Shown: positions 11,001 through 20,355 of the stretch, piece after piece
Layout: each line of letters opens with the position of its first letter
Position numbering within the stretch: position 1 is the first letter of the stretch
From: Bacteroidales bacterium
Lineage (GTDB): Bacteria; Bacteroidota; Bacteroidia; Bacteroidales; Marinilabiliaceae
Assembly: GCA_024401335.1 (NCBI GenBank)
Contig: JAKSLH010000001.1
Coordinates: forward strand, 62,001 to 126,000
Reading direction: 5' to 3'
DNA length: 64,000 nt
Notes under the pieces: model-generated
Database searches by the model: none
Told to the model about the DNA's origin: nothing
The model's input: only the letters and a program-made list of their open reading frames with translations
Position numbers and translations under genes: made by a program

Positions 11001-14000
11001 GTATGGATGAACGGAACGACGGAATTGTCTTCTGCTAAGGTTGCCTACGGTGCTGCTATTACTTCTCCTGCCGCTCCTGCCGCTGTGGCTGGTAAGCACT
11101 TCGCTGGTTGGAATACTGTCACTAACGCTACTGAGGTTCTCGATCTCTCGGGCGCTACTGTTTCTGCCGATGTGACATACTACGCTACTTTCTTCGATAA
11201 TGCTACTGTTAGCTACTCTGTAGTTCACATGACTCAGAAGCTCGACGGTACTTTCGAGGAGAGGGCTAACTCTACAGGTATGGGCGTCGCTGGCTTGATG
11301 ACGGCTGCTTCTGCTGTCGAATACGATGGTTTCACTGCTCAGACTTTCGACCAGAAGGTTATTGCCGAGAATGGTTCGACTGTTGTCGAGATTCGCTATA
11401 CTCGTAATAGCTACGCTCTCGCTTACGATAATTTACAGGGTGCGACGATTAAGAATTCTTCTGGCTATACTAAAGCTGGTGCTGTGAAGTTTGAGTCTAG
11501 CCTCGTCATGCCTGTTTTGGTGAGAACGGGTTATACCTACCAGTGGAGCACTATCCCTCCTACTACAATGCCTAGCGAGCCGGTTACTATGACTGCCGTG
11601 TGGACTGCTAATACTTATAAGGACTATTGGGACTTCAACGATGGTAAGAGCGGTGCCGTTACTGGTGAGACGAAGTTCGGCGAGGTTATTAGAAAGCCTG
11701 ATGCTATCCTCTCTAAGGAGGGCTATAATTTCATCGGATGGGCTCGCAAGGAGACTCCTACCGTTGTTATCGCTGATGACAATTTCGGTACCATGCCTGC
11801 TAACGATGTTTACTTCATCGCTGTTTGGGAACTCAAGGATGTTACTTATTCTGTAAAGCATAACTTTGAGAACCTCGATGGATCTTTCGTCGAAAACGAA
11901 ACATTGAGGGAGTCGGTTACTACTAAATATGGTTCGTTGTCACAGGCTGTGGCTAAGTCTGTCGATGGATTCACCGCTCAGACTATCGCTCAGAAGGTTG
12001 TCGAGAACGATGGCGTGGTGATCGAGGTCAACTATATGCGCAACTCTTATGTCCTTACTTGGATTAACGAGAAGCCTGAGGCTACTACAACCAACGAGAG
12101 CTCTTACACTAAGAGCGGCTCTGTGAAATATGGCGCTCCAATTGTAGCTCCTGTTTATGTCCTCGAGGGATATACTTGCTCTTGGAATGCTTCTGTCCCA
12201 TCGACAATGCCTGCCGCTAATGTGACGCTCACTGCTCAATACACTGCTAATATCTACAATATCAGTGTTGCCGATGCTGAGGGTTGCCTTAAGGTGACTG
12301 TGGCGTCATCTGCTGCCTACGGCTCTACTGTGGTGATTAACCCTATCACTGCTAAGGAGGGCTACGAGCTTAAGTCTATCGATGCCGATAAGGCTACCAT
12401 CGAAATGGTGGATGGTAAATATAGCTTCACAATGCCTGCTAGCAATGTTGTCATCACTCCTGTCTTCAAGAAGTCTCTCTACGATATCACTGTCGAGACG
12501 GTGTCTGGCGGTAAGGTGACTGCTTCGGCTGCTAGCGCTACTATGGGCGAGACGGTGACCTTCGCTATTGAGGCTAATACTGGTTGGAAGCTAACTAGTC
12601 TGACTAGCAGCGACGCGACGGTGAACGTTGCTGCCGACAAGCTCTCTGCTTCTATCACAATGCCTGCTAAGGCGGTGACTGTTACTCCTCTGTTCGAGAA
12701 GATCAACTATAATATATCTGTTGGTGAGGTGAACCATGGTAGTGTGTCTGTAGCTGGTGGTAAGACGAGCGCTCAGTATGGCGATATGGTGACTGTCGAA
12801 ATAACTCCTAGTGCGGGCTATCACTTCACTGCTTTCATGGTTAACGGTGAGACTTATGTCCTTAGCGACAACAAGTTCGAAATGCCAGCTTCCGATGTGA
12901 CAATATCTGCTACTTTCAGCGCAGAGGGTTATGGTATCACTATAATGCCTGTCGAAGGTGGTTCCGTTACTGCTGAGAAGAACAATGATGTTATCATCGA
13001 CGAAAAGGTTAACCTGACTATTACTACAAATCCTGGATATGAGTTTGTCGGAATGACGGCTTCTAACGGTGCTACGATAGCTGTCGCTGCCGACAAGAAT
13101 AGCGCTGTTCTGACTATGGGCGCCGACAATACTACTGTTACTCCTCAGTTCAAGAAGCTTGGCCTTTCTGTTGGCTTTACTGCTAACGATGGCAATGAGG
13201 TCGAGGTTTACGTTGGTGATGTCAAGACTGATGTCGCTGGTGTTGGCGATGAGGTTGTCCTTGTCTTTAAGCCAGCTAAGGGCTACGTGTTCGATATGGT
13301 GACTGCCGATGGCATCGACTTCATAATGACTGCCAATGGCGCTAAGTTCACTATGCCAGCTAGCAATGTTACTGGCTCTGTGAAGTTCAACAAGATAATA
13401 TATAGTATCAAATATAAGGATGCTGACCACGGTAAGATCTCGGGCGCTGAGTCTGCTAGCTATAAGGACAATGTGATCGTTGCTATCGATGCCGATGAAT
13501 ACTACGAGATTGTGTCTCTGACTGCCGAACATGGTGAGGTGACGATATCTGATGATAAGTCTTCGGCTACTCTGGTTATGGATGCCGAAGATGAGACGCT
13601 CTCTGCTGTGTTCGCTAAGAAGCAATATCGCATCCAGGTGTCTGCTACTGGCAGTGGTTCTTTGGTTCCTAGCGTTGAATATGCGGGTATTGGCGATGTG
13701 GTGAATGTCGCTATCAACCCTGAGACTGGTAACGCTCTCGATGGTGATGTGAGCGTTGTTGGCGCTACTTGGGAATATACTGCCGACAAGCAGGGCGTCA
13801 TACTTACTGTGACCGACGAGGTTGTTGTGGTAAGCGCTACTTTTGTCGAGAAGCATTACCTTGTCAACTACGAGGGCGCCCACTGTGATGTCAAGGCTCC
13901 AACAAGCGCTCTCTACAATGAGAACATAACGATTACTGTTACTCCTGGTCTGGGCTATGAGATTGTCTCTGTGACAATCAATGATGCCGATGTTACTTTG

Positions 14001-15761
14001 TCAACTGATGGATCTTGTAGCTATATCATGCCTGACAACGACATAATGATAAGTGTTGTTACCGCAGCTATCGATTATAACGTGTCTGTTGTTGATGGAG
14101 AAAATGGTGATGTCAAGGTATATAGGTCTATTGCTCATGTGGGCGATGAGATCGAAGTGGGCTACGAGCCTGCTGAGGGCTTCCACCTTATTAATATTTA
14201 TGTCAACGGCGAGGTTAAGGGCTTGAGTGAAAGAAATACGTTCATCATGCCTGCCGAAGATGTTGTCGTTACAGCTAAGTTCAGCGAAACGGGCTATGGC
14301 ATCTCGGTTCTCGATGTCGAAGGTGGTACAGTGATACCTTCTGTCAATGAGGCTAATATCGGCGATGTCGTGGATCTTAAGATAGTGCCTTCTGCCGGAT
14401 ACGAATTTGTATCTCTTAAATTGGCCGAGGGACAGAATGGTAAGATAACCGATGTCAACGCTGACGCTCTTACTGCTAAGCTGGAGATGGCTGCTGAAAA
14501 TGCTACTATCGTTCCTGAATTTAGAAAGAGTGCTTTCAAGATTTCTTTCACTGCCAACGCTACCAACTCTGTCGAATGTGTGGAAACGGCTAACCTTGGC
14601 GATAAGGTGACGGTGTCTTTCACTGCCGATAAGGGCTATAAGTTCGAGTCTATTGCTGCTGAAGGTATCGAATTCGTCATCGCTGCCGACGCTCTGAGCG
14701 CAACGTTCACAATGCCTGCCGCTAATGTTACGGGTTCTGTGACTTTCGCTAAGATCGACTACTCTATCCTCTATGCTGAAGCTGATAATGGTGCGATAAA
14801 CGGTGCTGTTGTGGCCAACTATGGCGATGTGGTGGAAATCAAGATACAGCCTGCTGATAACTACGAATTGGCTGGCATCACTGCCGCTAACGGTAGCTCG
14901 ATAACTGTAAGTGAGGATAAGCTTACTGCTGAACTTACTATGGGGGCTGCCAACGAGATTATCACGGCTACCTTTGCGAAGCGTCTCTTTGCTGTCACTC
15001 TTGTTGAGTCCGACTATGGCTCTATGGAGGCTGATAAGGATAAGGCTGGCTTTGGCGATAAGGTGACTGTCATCGTGAAACCTGTCGAGGGCTATACTGT
15101 TGACAAGGTGCTTGTCAATGGCGTTGAGTATATGGTCGACGAGAGCAGAACTGTCATTTTTGATATGCCTGCTGAGGCTGTCGAAGTGGAGGCTCAATAT
15201 ACTAAGAGTGGAGTTGATCCTATCGTCCCTAGCTGCTTCAATGAGGCTAAGGCTGTTGCCTACTACAATTGGCTGTTGATGGTCGACAAGAACGACCTTG
15301 AGGCTAAGGGTGCGGTTGTCGACGAATCAATGGTTACCTGGTATAAGGTGGTCGGCGATCTCGATGATCCTTGCGATGACAACGCTATATTGGATGATGA
15401 GCCTGTCAAGACTGGTTTCTACTTCACTTCTGATACTAACCTTAAGGGCTCGGGCGATTATTACGCTGTTATTGTGACTAAAGACGCTAAATACCGCACT
15501 GAGGTATTCTACTTTGCAGATAAGAAGGCTCCTATTTCTATGGCGCCTACTAGAGCTTCTCGTGGCCAGATAATTAGGGTTAAGGGCTTGGCTGACGAGG
15601 CTACTATCGCTGTATATGATATGAATGGTCGTCTGTTGAAGGTTATCAATACCGAAGGCACTCAGACCTACGATTTGCAGGCTGAAGATAATAGCGGCAT
15701 GTATATCGTTAATATCATCACCGATGGTGAAGAACGCTCGATTAAGTATATAGTGAAATAA
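8031..15761 (+). CDS. Giant secreted repeat protein: BspA-type LRR, InlB/MucBP-like and ~75-residue beta repeats, T9SS-like tail
   Basis: 2576 residues. Signal peptide (residues 1-22, ending SWAQ). Residues ~45-610 carry BspA-type leucine-rich repeats (LTTIEAGAF, NVTSIGD style). From ~632 come about five copies of a ~140-residue unit that begins with a Y-x-[IV]-K/E-H-[LM]-Q-N segment and continues into an InlB B-repeat-like Y-x-V-T-W...G-W part (starts near 632, 779, 921, 1062 and 1273). From ~1410 to ~2395 come 13 tandem ~75-residue repeats (Y-x-I-x-V...GYE...MPA.NVTI..F). A unique domain follows, then a C-terminal ~65-residue segment with IAVYDMNGRLLK and GMYIV resembling a type IX secretion sorting tail. 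Probably surface-exposed, perhaps adhesive. The barrel gene starts 28 bases downstream. Function is inferred from architecture only. Confidence 0.88.
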   Translation: MKHFYKLLLLALLAVSSSLSWAQNYNVVYGEGSSSMYFKVYPNSDPDKRYAEMVAGEYQYSGVVMVPDEVTLDDVEYPVKIIASKCFANCKLLKQVVLGDNVTTIKNQAFYYSGDASEILDYKGVKRNGVTVNLDAPSLTTIEAGAFSSTSLTPPDGILTIGKNVTSIGDTKTSLFSWARFYGYKVVVADGNTSYVVGSDGVLYDKDKTKLVLFPYFAGGVDYTTPASVTRVLSHSMYDFSSSLKSFTDGGGLEYVGSIGWGCAKISLGSKLTTLSEQYRLCGATNLNLTIDAANPQYKVIEDANGNRGLYELNDSGVAYKLLKAFQTNGKSGSYGSDTFILPTTVSHIVSLAFYQCTSLKYVDCQNNTVLSADNIDNSAAPAPVSITYTNISLYAERDGEEGIEYTKDMKKLVNWSSNANVVNYVMPETVTTIAGSGLHDNKYAKTFDIGPNLSLSGNEGDGYFWRLTNLEKFTNSRNNTKGLFVFDDALYRKSDGKITLVSYPSGKKAYTYTVADGTKELSGNTGTPDLRAFNKTNLYAVDLGDDVTTIRYKAMRDMSNLAVLRLASPVVPTASSGSFYGTASVDNQKVLCVPHDLQDIYKANSVFNTCFKFVDDEDKYYEYIKAIVIKYDIEHLKQNIDNDDYSSTAETGVVGNLMCKTKAEEHVLTGAMIKGFHVVNVEDIILEEKGATAKIYYDRDLYTVTWKNGATTVATGTERYQTPLAAPDASEVTPPAGKSFFGWHTNPESSMALSLTDAIYEGDVTYYALFADNAKKKYIVKHLLQNIDDNDYTEDVASRTEGEAAWGTQTTASAKSFTGFTAKAFEQKTIAEDGSTVVEIKYDRNSYTVTWMNGSTKLSSATKRYGVALTAPTAPAAAAGKHFVGWNTDKTASSAVVVPAQYEANATYYAIYVDNASVSYSIKHMLQNIAGTSYVLDETESGHGIAGTQTDARAKTITGFTAKAVTQKTIAENGSTVVEIQYDRNKYDVVWMNGTTELSSAKVAYGAAITSPAAPAAVAGKHFAGWNTVTNATEVLDLSGATVSADVTYYATFFDNATVSYSVVHMTQKLDGTFEERANSTGMGVAGLMTAASAVEYDGFTAQTFDQKVIAENGSTVVEIRYTRNSYALAYDNLQGATIKNSSGYTKAGAVKFESSLVMPVLVRTGYTYQWSTIPPTTMPSEPVTMTAVWTANTYKDYWDFNDGKSGAVTGETKFGEVIRKPDAILSKEGYNFIGWARKETPTVVIADDNFGTMPANDVYFIAVWELKDVTYSVKHNFENLDGSFVENETLRESVTTKYGSLSQAVAKSVDGFTAQTIAQKVVENDGVVIEVNYMRNSYVLTWINEKPEATTTNESSYTKSGSVKYGAPIVAPVYVLEGYTCSWNASVPSTMPAANVTLTAQYTANIYNISVADAEGCLKVTVASSAAYGSTVVINPITAKEGYELKSIDADKATIEMVDGKYSFTMPASNVVITPVFKKSLYDITVETVSGGKVTASAASATMGETVTFAIEANTGWKLTSLTSSDATVNVAADKLSASITMPAKAVTVTPLFEKINYNISVGEVNHGSVSVAGGKTSAQYGDMVTVEITPSAGYHFTAFMVNGETYVLSDNKFEMPASDVTISATFSAEGYGITIMPVEGGSVTAEKNNDVIIDEKVNLTITTNPGYEFVGMTASNGATIAVAADKNSAVLTMGADNTTVTPQFKKLGLSVGFTANDGNEVEVYVGDVKTDVAGVGDEVVLVFKPAKGYVFDMVTADGIDFIMTANGAKFTMPASNVTGSVKFNKIIYSIKYKDADHGKISGAESASYKDNVIVAIDADEYYEIVSLTAEHGEVTISDDKSSATLVMDAEDETLSAVFAKKQYRIQVSATGSGSLVPSVEYAGIGDVVNVAINPETGNALDGDVSVVGATWEYTADKQGVILTVTDEVVVVSATFVEKHYLVNYEGAHCDVKAPTSALYNENITITVTPGLGYEIVSVTINDADVTLSTDGSCSYIMPDNDIMISVVTAAIDYNVSVVDGENGDVKVYRSIAHVGDEIEVGYEPAEGFHLINIYVNGEVKGLSERNTFIMPAEDVVVTAKFSETGYGISVLDVEGGTVIPSVNEANIGDVVDLKIVPSAGYEFVSLKLAEGQNGKITDVNADALTAKLEMAAENATIVPEFRKSAFKISFTANATNSVECVETANLGDKVTVSFTADKGYKFESIAAEGIEFVIAADALSATFTMPAANVTGSVTFAKIDYSILYAEADNGAINGAVVANYGDVVEIKIQPADNYELAGITAANGSSITVSEDKLTAELTMGAANEIITATFAKRLFAVTLVESDYGSMEADKDKAGFGDKVTVIVKPVEGYTVDKVLVNGVEYMVDESRTVIFDMPAEAVEVEAQYTKSGVDPIVPSCFNEAKAVAYYNWLLMVDKNDLEAKGAVVDESMVTWYKVVGDLDDPCDDNAILDDEPVKTGFYFTSDTNLKGSGDYYAVIVTKDAKYRTEVFYFADKKAPISMAPTRASRGQIIRVKGLADEATIAVYDMNGRLLKVINTEGTQTYDLQAEDNSGMYIVNIITDGEERSIKYIVK
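9924..12257 (+). repeat. Five ~140-residue MucBP/InlB-like coding repeats
   Basis: In-gene repeats beginning near 9924, 10365, 10790, 11215 and 11848. Copies 2 to 4 are spaced by ~425 bases and share AKxFxQKTIAExGSTVVEI-type text; copies 4 and 5 have an altered second half with an extra insert. Confidence 0.75.
12258..15215 (+). repeat. Thirteen tandem ~75-residue coding repeats with six-unit super-period
   Basis: About 13 units of ~227 bases each. Units 3-6 and units 9-12 correspond one to one: for example the unit starting with Tyr1634 matches that starting with Tyr2089, 455 residues or six units later. This implies block duplication as well as single-unit expansion. Confidence 0.75.
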
Positions 15762-15789
15762 TTGTGAGGATTAAAGAATAACTGACAAA

Positions 15790-16728
15790 ATGAAAAGAAT
15801 ATTATTTGTGACCATCCTTCTTTTGCTTTGCATGGGCAATGTGATGGGACAACGTAATAATGACAAGTCTATGAGATGGACTATCGGCGCTGGTATGAGA
15901 GTCGGTATGGGAACAATGAAGCAGGAGACTGATGCCGCTCAGAGCGATGCGGGTAAGGGATTCGATGGTGCTGCCGAAGGCATCTATACTATCTATTTCC
16001 CGAAGAAGTGGAACGGCCCTTCTCTTGGTGTCAGAACGGGTCTTACTATGGGCTATCGACAGAACTCGCTTACTATGCCTATCGACCTGGAATATAAGAT
16101 GACCGACCCTGAAGGCAACCCTATAACCTACCACGTTACCGCTGATAAGGTTAAGGAGACCGACCGACAGTTCTCTGCCGAATTGCCTGTGATGTGCGCG
16201 GCCTACTACAAGAATTTCGTAGTCAATCTCGGTGTTAAGGTCGGCTTCCCTGTGCTGTCCAGATACGAGCAGAAGATGACTAATCCTCAGCTTACTGCTA
16301 CCTACGACGACCTTGGCGTTAGCATCTCTGGCGAAAAGGTTACTGGTGTGATATCTACCGATGATAATCATACTAAGGCTAAGCTCGATGCTGCCGGATT
16401 TAATATGTGCCTGTCGTTGGAAGCTGGCTACGAACTGCCTTTCAGGATTCTCGGAGGTAAGCTTCAGGCTGGCATATACGTCGATTATGGTCTGGTTGAC
16501 AATTTCGACTCTAAGGGCGAGAAATTCACCGAGGCCGATCCTTCTACTATCGATGGCGATACTAATACTCCAACTCTCGTTGTCGTGAGAACACTGACCG
16601 ACTCTTATGTCAATAATGTCGGTATCTTCGATGTCGGTCTCCGCGCGGTATATGTGTTCGACTTCAATAAGAAGAAGGGCTCTTCTGGTGGCCGTCAGCG
16701 TAACAACGGTTTTAGCAACTGGAAATAA
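15790..16728 (+). CDS. Putative outer-membrane beta-barrel protein
   Basis: 312 residues with a signal peptide (MKRILFVTILLLLCMGNVMGQ). The mature part alternates glycine/aromatic-rich strands (TIGAGMRVGMGT, LGVRTGLTMGYR, VVNLGVKVGFPV, CLSLEAGYELPF, FDVGLRAVYVFDF) as expected for a small outer-membrane barrel, and ends in a basic GRQRNNGFSNWK tail after the last strand. It lies 28 bases after the giant repeat gene with no terminator between them and has a strong terminator after it, so the two form an operon. The pairing suggests the barrel anchors, exports or assists the giant protein; this is inference. It is not recognisably a PorV, PorP/SprF or OmpA protein. Confidence 0.72.
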   Translation: MKRILFVTILLLLCMGNVMGQRNNDKSMRWTIGAGMRVGMGTMKQETDAAQSDAGKGFDGAAEGIYTIYFPKKWNGPSLGVRTGLTMGYRQNSLTMPIDLEYKMTDPEGNPITYHVTADKVKETDRQFSAELPVMCAAYYKNFVVNLGVKVGFPVLSRYEQKMTNPQLTATYDDLGVSISGEKVTGVISTDDNHTKAKLDAAGFNMCLSLEAGYELPFRILGGKLQAGIYVDYGLVDNFDSKGEKFTEADPSTIDGDTNTPTLVVVRTLTDSYVNNVGIFDVGLRAVYVFDFNKKKGSSGGRQRNNGFSNWK

Positions 16729-16748
16729 TACTTCCCGATCTATTATAG

Positions 16749-16788
16749 ACGAAGGCTTTCAATAGACGTTGAAAGCCTTCGTTTTTTT
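16749..16788 (+). terminator. Terminator of the repeat-protein/barrel operon
   Basis: A perfect 14-bp stem (16749-16762 with 16769-16782), a 6-base loop and a run of seven T. Confidence 0.92.
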
Positions 16789-16849
16789 GCTTGTATATGT
16801 GGAGCCGATGAATAACTGCTCTTTGCAAATATGTCCCGTATTTTCGCAT

Positions 16850-16882
16850 AAAAAAGGCGTTACCCCTTTGGGAGTAACGCCT
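16850..16882 (-). terminator. Terminator of pgk
   Basis: On the minus strand a 9-bp stem (AGGCGTTAC at 16855-16863 with GTAACGCCT at 16874-16882), extended by an inner CCC/GGG pairing, is followed by a T run (A's at 16850-16855 on the plus strand). It faces the terminator of the convergent operon. Confidence 0.85.
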
Positions 16883-16914
16883 CGGTATTTATAGAATTGT
16901 TATTCTATAGACGA

Positions 16915-18198
16915 TTACTTGTCGCCACGGATAGCTGCGATACCTGGGAGAACCTTGCCTTCCATGTACTCGAGCATTGCACCACCACCTGTAGATACGT
17001 AAGATACCTTGTCAGCGAGGTTGTTCTTGTTGATAGCAGCAACTGAGTCACCACCACCGATGAGTGAGTAAGCACCCTTAGCAGTTGCAGCAGCAACAGC
17101 CTTAGCGATAGCAGTAGTACCAGCAGCGAACTTGTCAAACTCGAATACACCCATAGGACCGTTCCAGATGAGTGTCTTAGAGCTTTCGATAACCTTCTGG
17201 AAGTTAGCGATTGACTTAGAAGCGATATCAAGACCCATCCAGCCGTCAGGAGTCTGGTCGATAGCTGTCTCGTTTGTAGCTGCGTCCTTGTCGAACTTGT
17301 CAGCGTTGATTGCGTCAACTGGGAGGAGGAGGTTTACACCCTTAGCCTTAGCCTTAGCGATGATGTCAAGAGCAAGGTCAAGCTTGTCAGCCTCACAAAG
17401 TGAGTTACCGATCTGGCCACCCTGTGCCTTAACGAATGTATAAGCCATACCACCACCGATGATGAGGTTCTCTACACGGTCGAGGAGGTTAGTGATGATG
17501 TTGATCTTGTCAGAAACCTTTGAACCACCCATGATAGCTGTAAAGCCTTCCTTCTTTGCTGCAAGAACACCGTCCATTGCTGTGAGCTCCTTGTTGATAA
17601 GGAAACCGAACATCTTCTTGTCATCAGCGAATGAATCAGCGATAACTGCTGTAGAAGCGTGCTTACGGTGTGCTGTACCGAATGCATCGTTTACATATAC
17701 CTCTGCGTATGAAGCGAGCTTCTTAGCGAAAGCAGCCTGCTTTGTCTTCATCTCCTTCTTTGCAGCGTCGAATGCAGGATCTTCCTTCTCGATGCCACGT
17801 GGCTTACCCTCTTCCTCAGCATAGTAACGGAGGTTCTGAAGGAGAAGAATCTCACCTGGCTTAAGAGCTGCTGCCTGAGCATCAGCGTTAGCGCAGTCCT
17901 CTGCGAACTGGATAGTAGGAACACCAAATTCCTTAGTATACTTCTCAATTGCAGGGATGATCTGCTTCAAAGAGAACTTTGCGTCACCTTCCTGTGGGTT
18001 TACGTTCTTTGGCTTACCCATGTGTGACATGAGGATAGCACAACCGCCATCAGCGATGATCTTCTTGATTGTAGGCAATGCACCACGGATACGAGTGTCA
18101 TCAGAAACCGCACCAGTCTGCTTGTCCAATGGTACGTTGAAGTCAACGCGAACGATGACCTTCTTGCCAGCGAAGCTGTAGTTGTCAATTAAAGTCAT
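16915..18198 (-). CDS. pgk: Phosphoglycerate kinase
   Basis: Cytoplasmic glycolytic enzyme converting 1,3-bisphosphoglycerate and ADP to 3-phosphoglycerate and ATP. 427 residues, slightly longer than the ~395-residue E. coli enzyme, as in other Bacteroidetes. The N-terminal signature [12 protein letters not shown], the substrate-binding LMSHMGKP, the hinge/nucleotide segments GGSKVSDKI and GPMGVFE, and the C-terminal GGGDSVAAI and STGGGAMLE loops are all present. Monocistronic between its own promoter and terminator. Translation starts at the ATG at 18198, about 35 bases after the predicted -7 element. Confidence 0.97.
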   Translation of the reverse strand: MTLIDNYSFAGKKVIVRVDFNVPLDKQTGAVSDDTRIRGALPTIKKIIADGGCAILMSHMGKPKNVNPQEGDAKFSLKQIIPAIEKYTKEFGVPTIQFAEDCANADAQAAALKPGEILLLQNLRYYAEEEGKPRGIEKEDPAFDAAKKEMKTKQAAFAKKLASYAEVYVNDAFGTAHRKHASTAVIADSFADDKKMFGFLINKELTAMDGVLAAKKEGFTAIMGGSKVSDKINIITNLLDRVENLIIGGGMAYTFVKAQGGQIGNSLCEADKLDLALDIIAKAKAKGVNLLLPVDAINADKFDKDAATNETAIDQTPDGWMGLDIASKSIANFQKVIESSKTLIWNGPMGVFEFDKFAAGTTAIAKAVAAATAKGAYSLIGGGDSVAAINKNNLADKVSYVSTGGGAMLEYMEGKVLPGIAAIRGDK

Positions 18199-18232
18199 GA
18201 CTTTGTTGTTTTTATATTTATAAATATTGCTA

Positions 18233-18263
18233 CAAAATTACTTTACAGATTAAGAATAACAAA
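18233..18263 (-). promoter_or_regulatory. Promoter of pgk (Bacteroidetes -33/-7 type)
   Basis: Reading the minus strand, TTTG (18263-18260), a 19-base spacer, then TAATTTTG (18240-18233), a full consensus match with ideal spacing. Confidence 0.8.
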
Positions 18264-18317
18264 ATATTTGTGTTTAAAAAAACGATAACCTACGGCCACG
18301 AACTGCGTAAAAGAATT

Positions 18318-18325
18318 TATCTTTG
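18318..18325 (+). promoter_or_regulatory. Probable -7 element of the sensor kinase gene
   Basis: TATCTTTG fits TAnnTTTG. The implied transcript start, near 18332, lies about 20 bases before the TTG codon taken as the start. Confidence 0.55.
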
Positions 18326-18352
18326 CAATTCATTAATTAAAACCATACCCAC

Positions 18353-20326
18353 TTGAACGCAGTCAGACACATATTAACTATCTTCTCCGCGCTTCTGATG
18401 ACCATGTTTTCTTGTGTCGAGCTAAGCGCAAAGAACGATCCGCGCGTACTGATTGTCAGCTCATACAACCCTGATGCTGTGTCTGCGTCGAAGACTATTA
18501 ATGCTTTTGTTGACCATTTCAACGAACGTTGTCCCGACGCGACTATACTCATTGAGAATATGAACTGCAAGAGCTTGTCTGAGGCTCATAGCTGGACAAG
18601 TAGAACGCGAGATATTCTCAATAAGTATTCTGAAACTAATCATAAGCCTGACATCATTGTCCTTCTGGGACAGGAGGCGTGGGCTTCGTTCCTCTCTCTC
18701 AATCCGTCGGAGATCAATAGCCAGATCCCTGTCATGTGCGCTATGGCTTCGCGCAATATCGTGCGTATGCCTTCCGATACATGCCGTCTCGACACATGGA
18801 TGCCTTCTTCTATCGACTATACTTTCCTTCGATCGCGCTACAACATTGTTGGTGGCACTCTCTACGAATATGATATAGATAAGAATATTGAGCTCATCCG
18901 TCGCTTGTATCCTGAGACTAAGAACATAGCTTTGCTTACCGACAATAGCTATGGCGGACTTACTCTTCTCGCTCATGTCAACGACTGTATGCGCCGCTAC
19001 TCGGAATATAATCTTATTCTTCTCGATGGACGTGTCGAGACTATCTACTCTATGTCCGAGCGTATCTCTAATCTCCCTGAGAATACTGTTATGCTGGTTG
19101 GTACATGGCGTGTGGATATGACGGAAAGCTATTATGTGAAAAACTCTACGCGTCTGCTCAAGGATGCTAACCACGATGTTCCTGCTTTCGCTCTCTCGGC
19201 TGTCGGACTCGACTATTGGGCTGTCGGCGGATTCTTGCCTGACTATCGCTCACAGGGTATTGAGATTGCCGAAAAGGTGCTCGATTATTTAGACGACTTG
19301 CAGCATGATAAGATAAGGACTTCTTCTGATGCTATGACGGTTGTTGGCGGACATTATGTCTTCGATAGGGATGTCGTGAACGAGAGTAATATCGACGAGT
19401 CTGTTATACCTGACGATGTCGAATGGGTCAACTACCGACCTTCTTTCTATCAGCAGTATAGGTACTATTTCTGGGCGATGTCTTTCGCTTTCGTCGGACT
19501 GCTCTTCATTATCCTTGTCCTTACTTATTTCTTTAGGCGCACTCGCAAACTTACGGCTTCACTCAAGGAGTCGCAGGCTGAACTTATTGCCGCAAGGGAC
19601 AAGGCCGAAGAGGGTAACAAGCAGAAGACGGCTTTCTTGGCCAATATGAGCCATGAGATACGAACTCCTCTCAACGCGATTGTGGGATTCGCTGAAGTGC
19701 TTACTACCGACGAGTCGCTGTCTGCTGCCGACCGTATGCAGATCAATGATATCATAGGCAAGAACTCTCAGATGCTGCTCGGTCTTATCAATGACATCCT
19801 CGATATGTCCCGCCTCGAAAGTGGTAGGACGAAGTTCGAGTCGGCTCCTTGTGATGTCATGTCTCTCTGTGCCGATGTACTTGAGACGTGCAAGACGGCT
19901 TCGCGTCGTGATGATGTGGATTTTATCCTCGATGCTGTGCCTAACCATCTGAGGGCTGTCGTCGATGCTCAGCATCTCCGTCAGGTGCTTATCAACCTCT
20001 TGTCTAACGCTAATAAGTTCACTAAGTCGGGCTCTATATGCCTTACCGTTCGACGTAAGATACATGTTATCGAGTTCTCGGTTACCGATACTGGCATTGG
20101 CGTGCCTAAGGATAAGCAGAAGCTGATTTTCAACCGTTTTGAAAAGGTTAATGAGACATCTCAGGGCTTTGGCATCGGTCTCTCGCTCTGTAAGAGCATT
20201 GTTGAGCATTTCGGTGGCGAGATCTATCTCGATCCAAGATATACTAAGGGCGCTAAGTTCGTATTTACTCTTCCTTTTATCGAACCATCCGACGATGGTT
20301 GGACCGACAACTGCGGCCTTCTCTAG
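18353..20326 (+). CDS. Sensor histidine kinase with periplasmic substrate-binding-like domain
   Basis: 657 residues from a TTG start at 18353, chosen because it yields a hydrophobic signal segment (residues ~6-25); the first ATG, at 18398, would cut into it. Residues ~30-345 resemble the ABC substrate-binding-like sensor fold (VLIVSSYNPD, DIIVLLGQEAW, NIALLTDNSYGG). A transmembrane helix at ~371-393 is followed by a coiled linker, then the kinase core: H-box FLANMSHEIRTPLN with phospho-acceptor His434, N-box LLSNANKF, G1 DTGIGV and G2 GFGIGLSL. There is no receiver or output domain and no response regulator next to it, so it is an orphan kinase here. The ligand is unknown. Divergent from pgk. 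Confidence 0.88.
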   Translation: MNAVRHILTIFSALLMTMFSCVELSAKNDPRVLIVSSYNPDAVSASKTINAFVDHFNERCPDATILIENMNCKSLSEAHSWTSRTRDILNKYSETNHKPDIIVLLGQEAWASFLSLNPSEINSQIPVMCAMASRNIVRMPSDTCRLDTWMPSSIDYTFLRSRYNIVGGTLYEYDIDKNIELIRRLYPETKNIALLTDNSYGGLTLLAHVNDCMRRYSEYNLILLDGRVETIYSMSERISNLPENTVMLVGTWRVDMTESYYVKNSTRLLKDANHDVPAFALSAVGLDYWAVGGFLPDYRSQGIEIAEKVLDYLDDLQHDKIRTSSDAMTVVGGHYVFDRDVVNESNIDESVIPDDVEWVNYRPSFYQQYRYYFWAMSFAFVGLLFIILVLTYFFRRTRKLTASLKESQAELIAARDKAEEGNKQKTAFLANMSHEIRTPLNAIVGFAEVLTTDESLSAADRMQINDIIGKNSQMLLGLINDILDMSRLESGRTKFESAPCDVMSLCADVLETCKTASRRDDVDFILDAVPNHLRAVVDAQHLRQVLINLLSNANKFTKSGSICLTVRRKIHVIEFSVTDTGIGVPKDKQKLIFNRFEKVNETSQGFGIGLSLCKSIVEHFGGEIYLDPRYTKGAKFVFTLPFIEPSDDGWTDNCGLL

Positions 20327-20355
20327 TCAGCTCAATAATTCGTAGTTTACTATCG

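Noticed and set aside
12591-13883. 430-codon open frame antisense to the giant repeat gene (with others at 14001-15197)
   Set aside because: Long antisense frames follow from the biased codon use of the tandem repeats; translations are Ser/His/Arg-rich without domain features.
12258-15215. Regular repeats considered as a CRISPR array
   Set aside because: Repeats are ~227 bases, divergent, in frame and protein coding; there are no short identical repeats with unique spacers and no cas genes.
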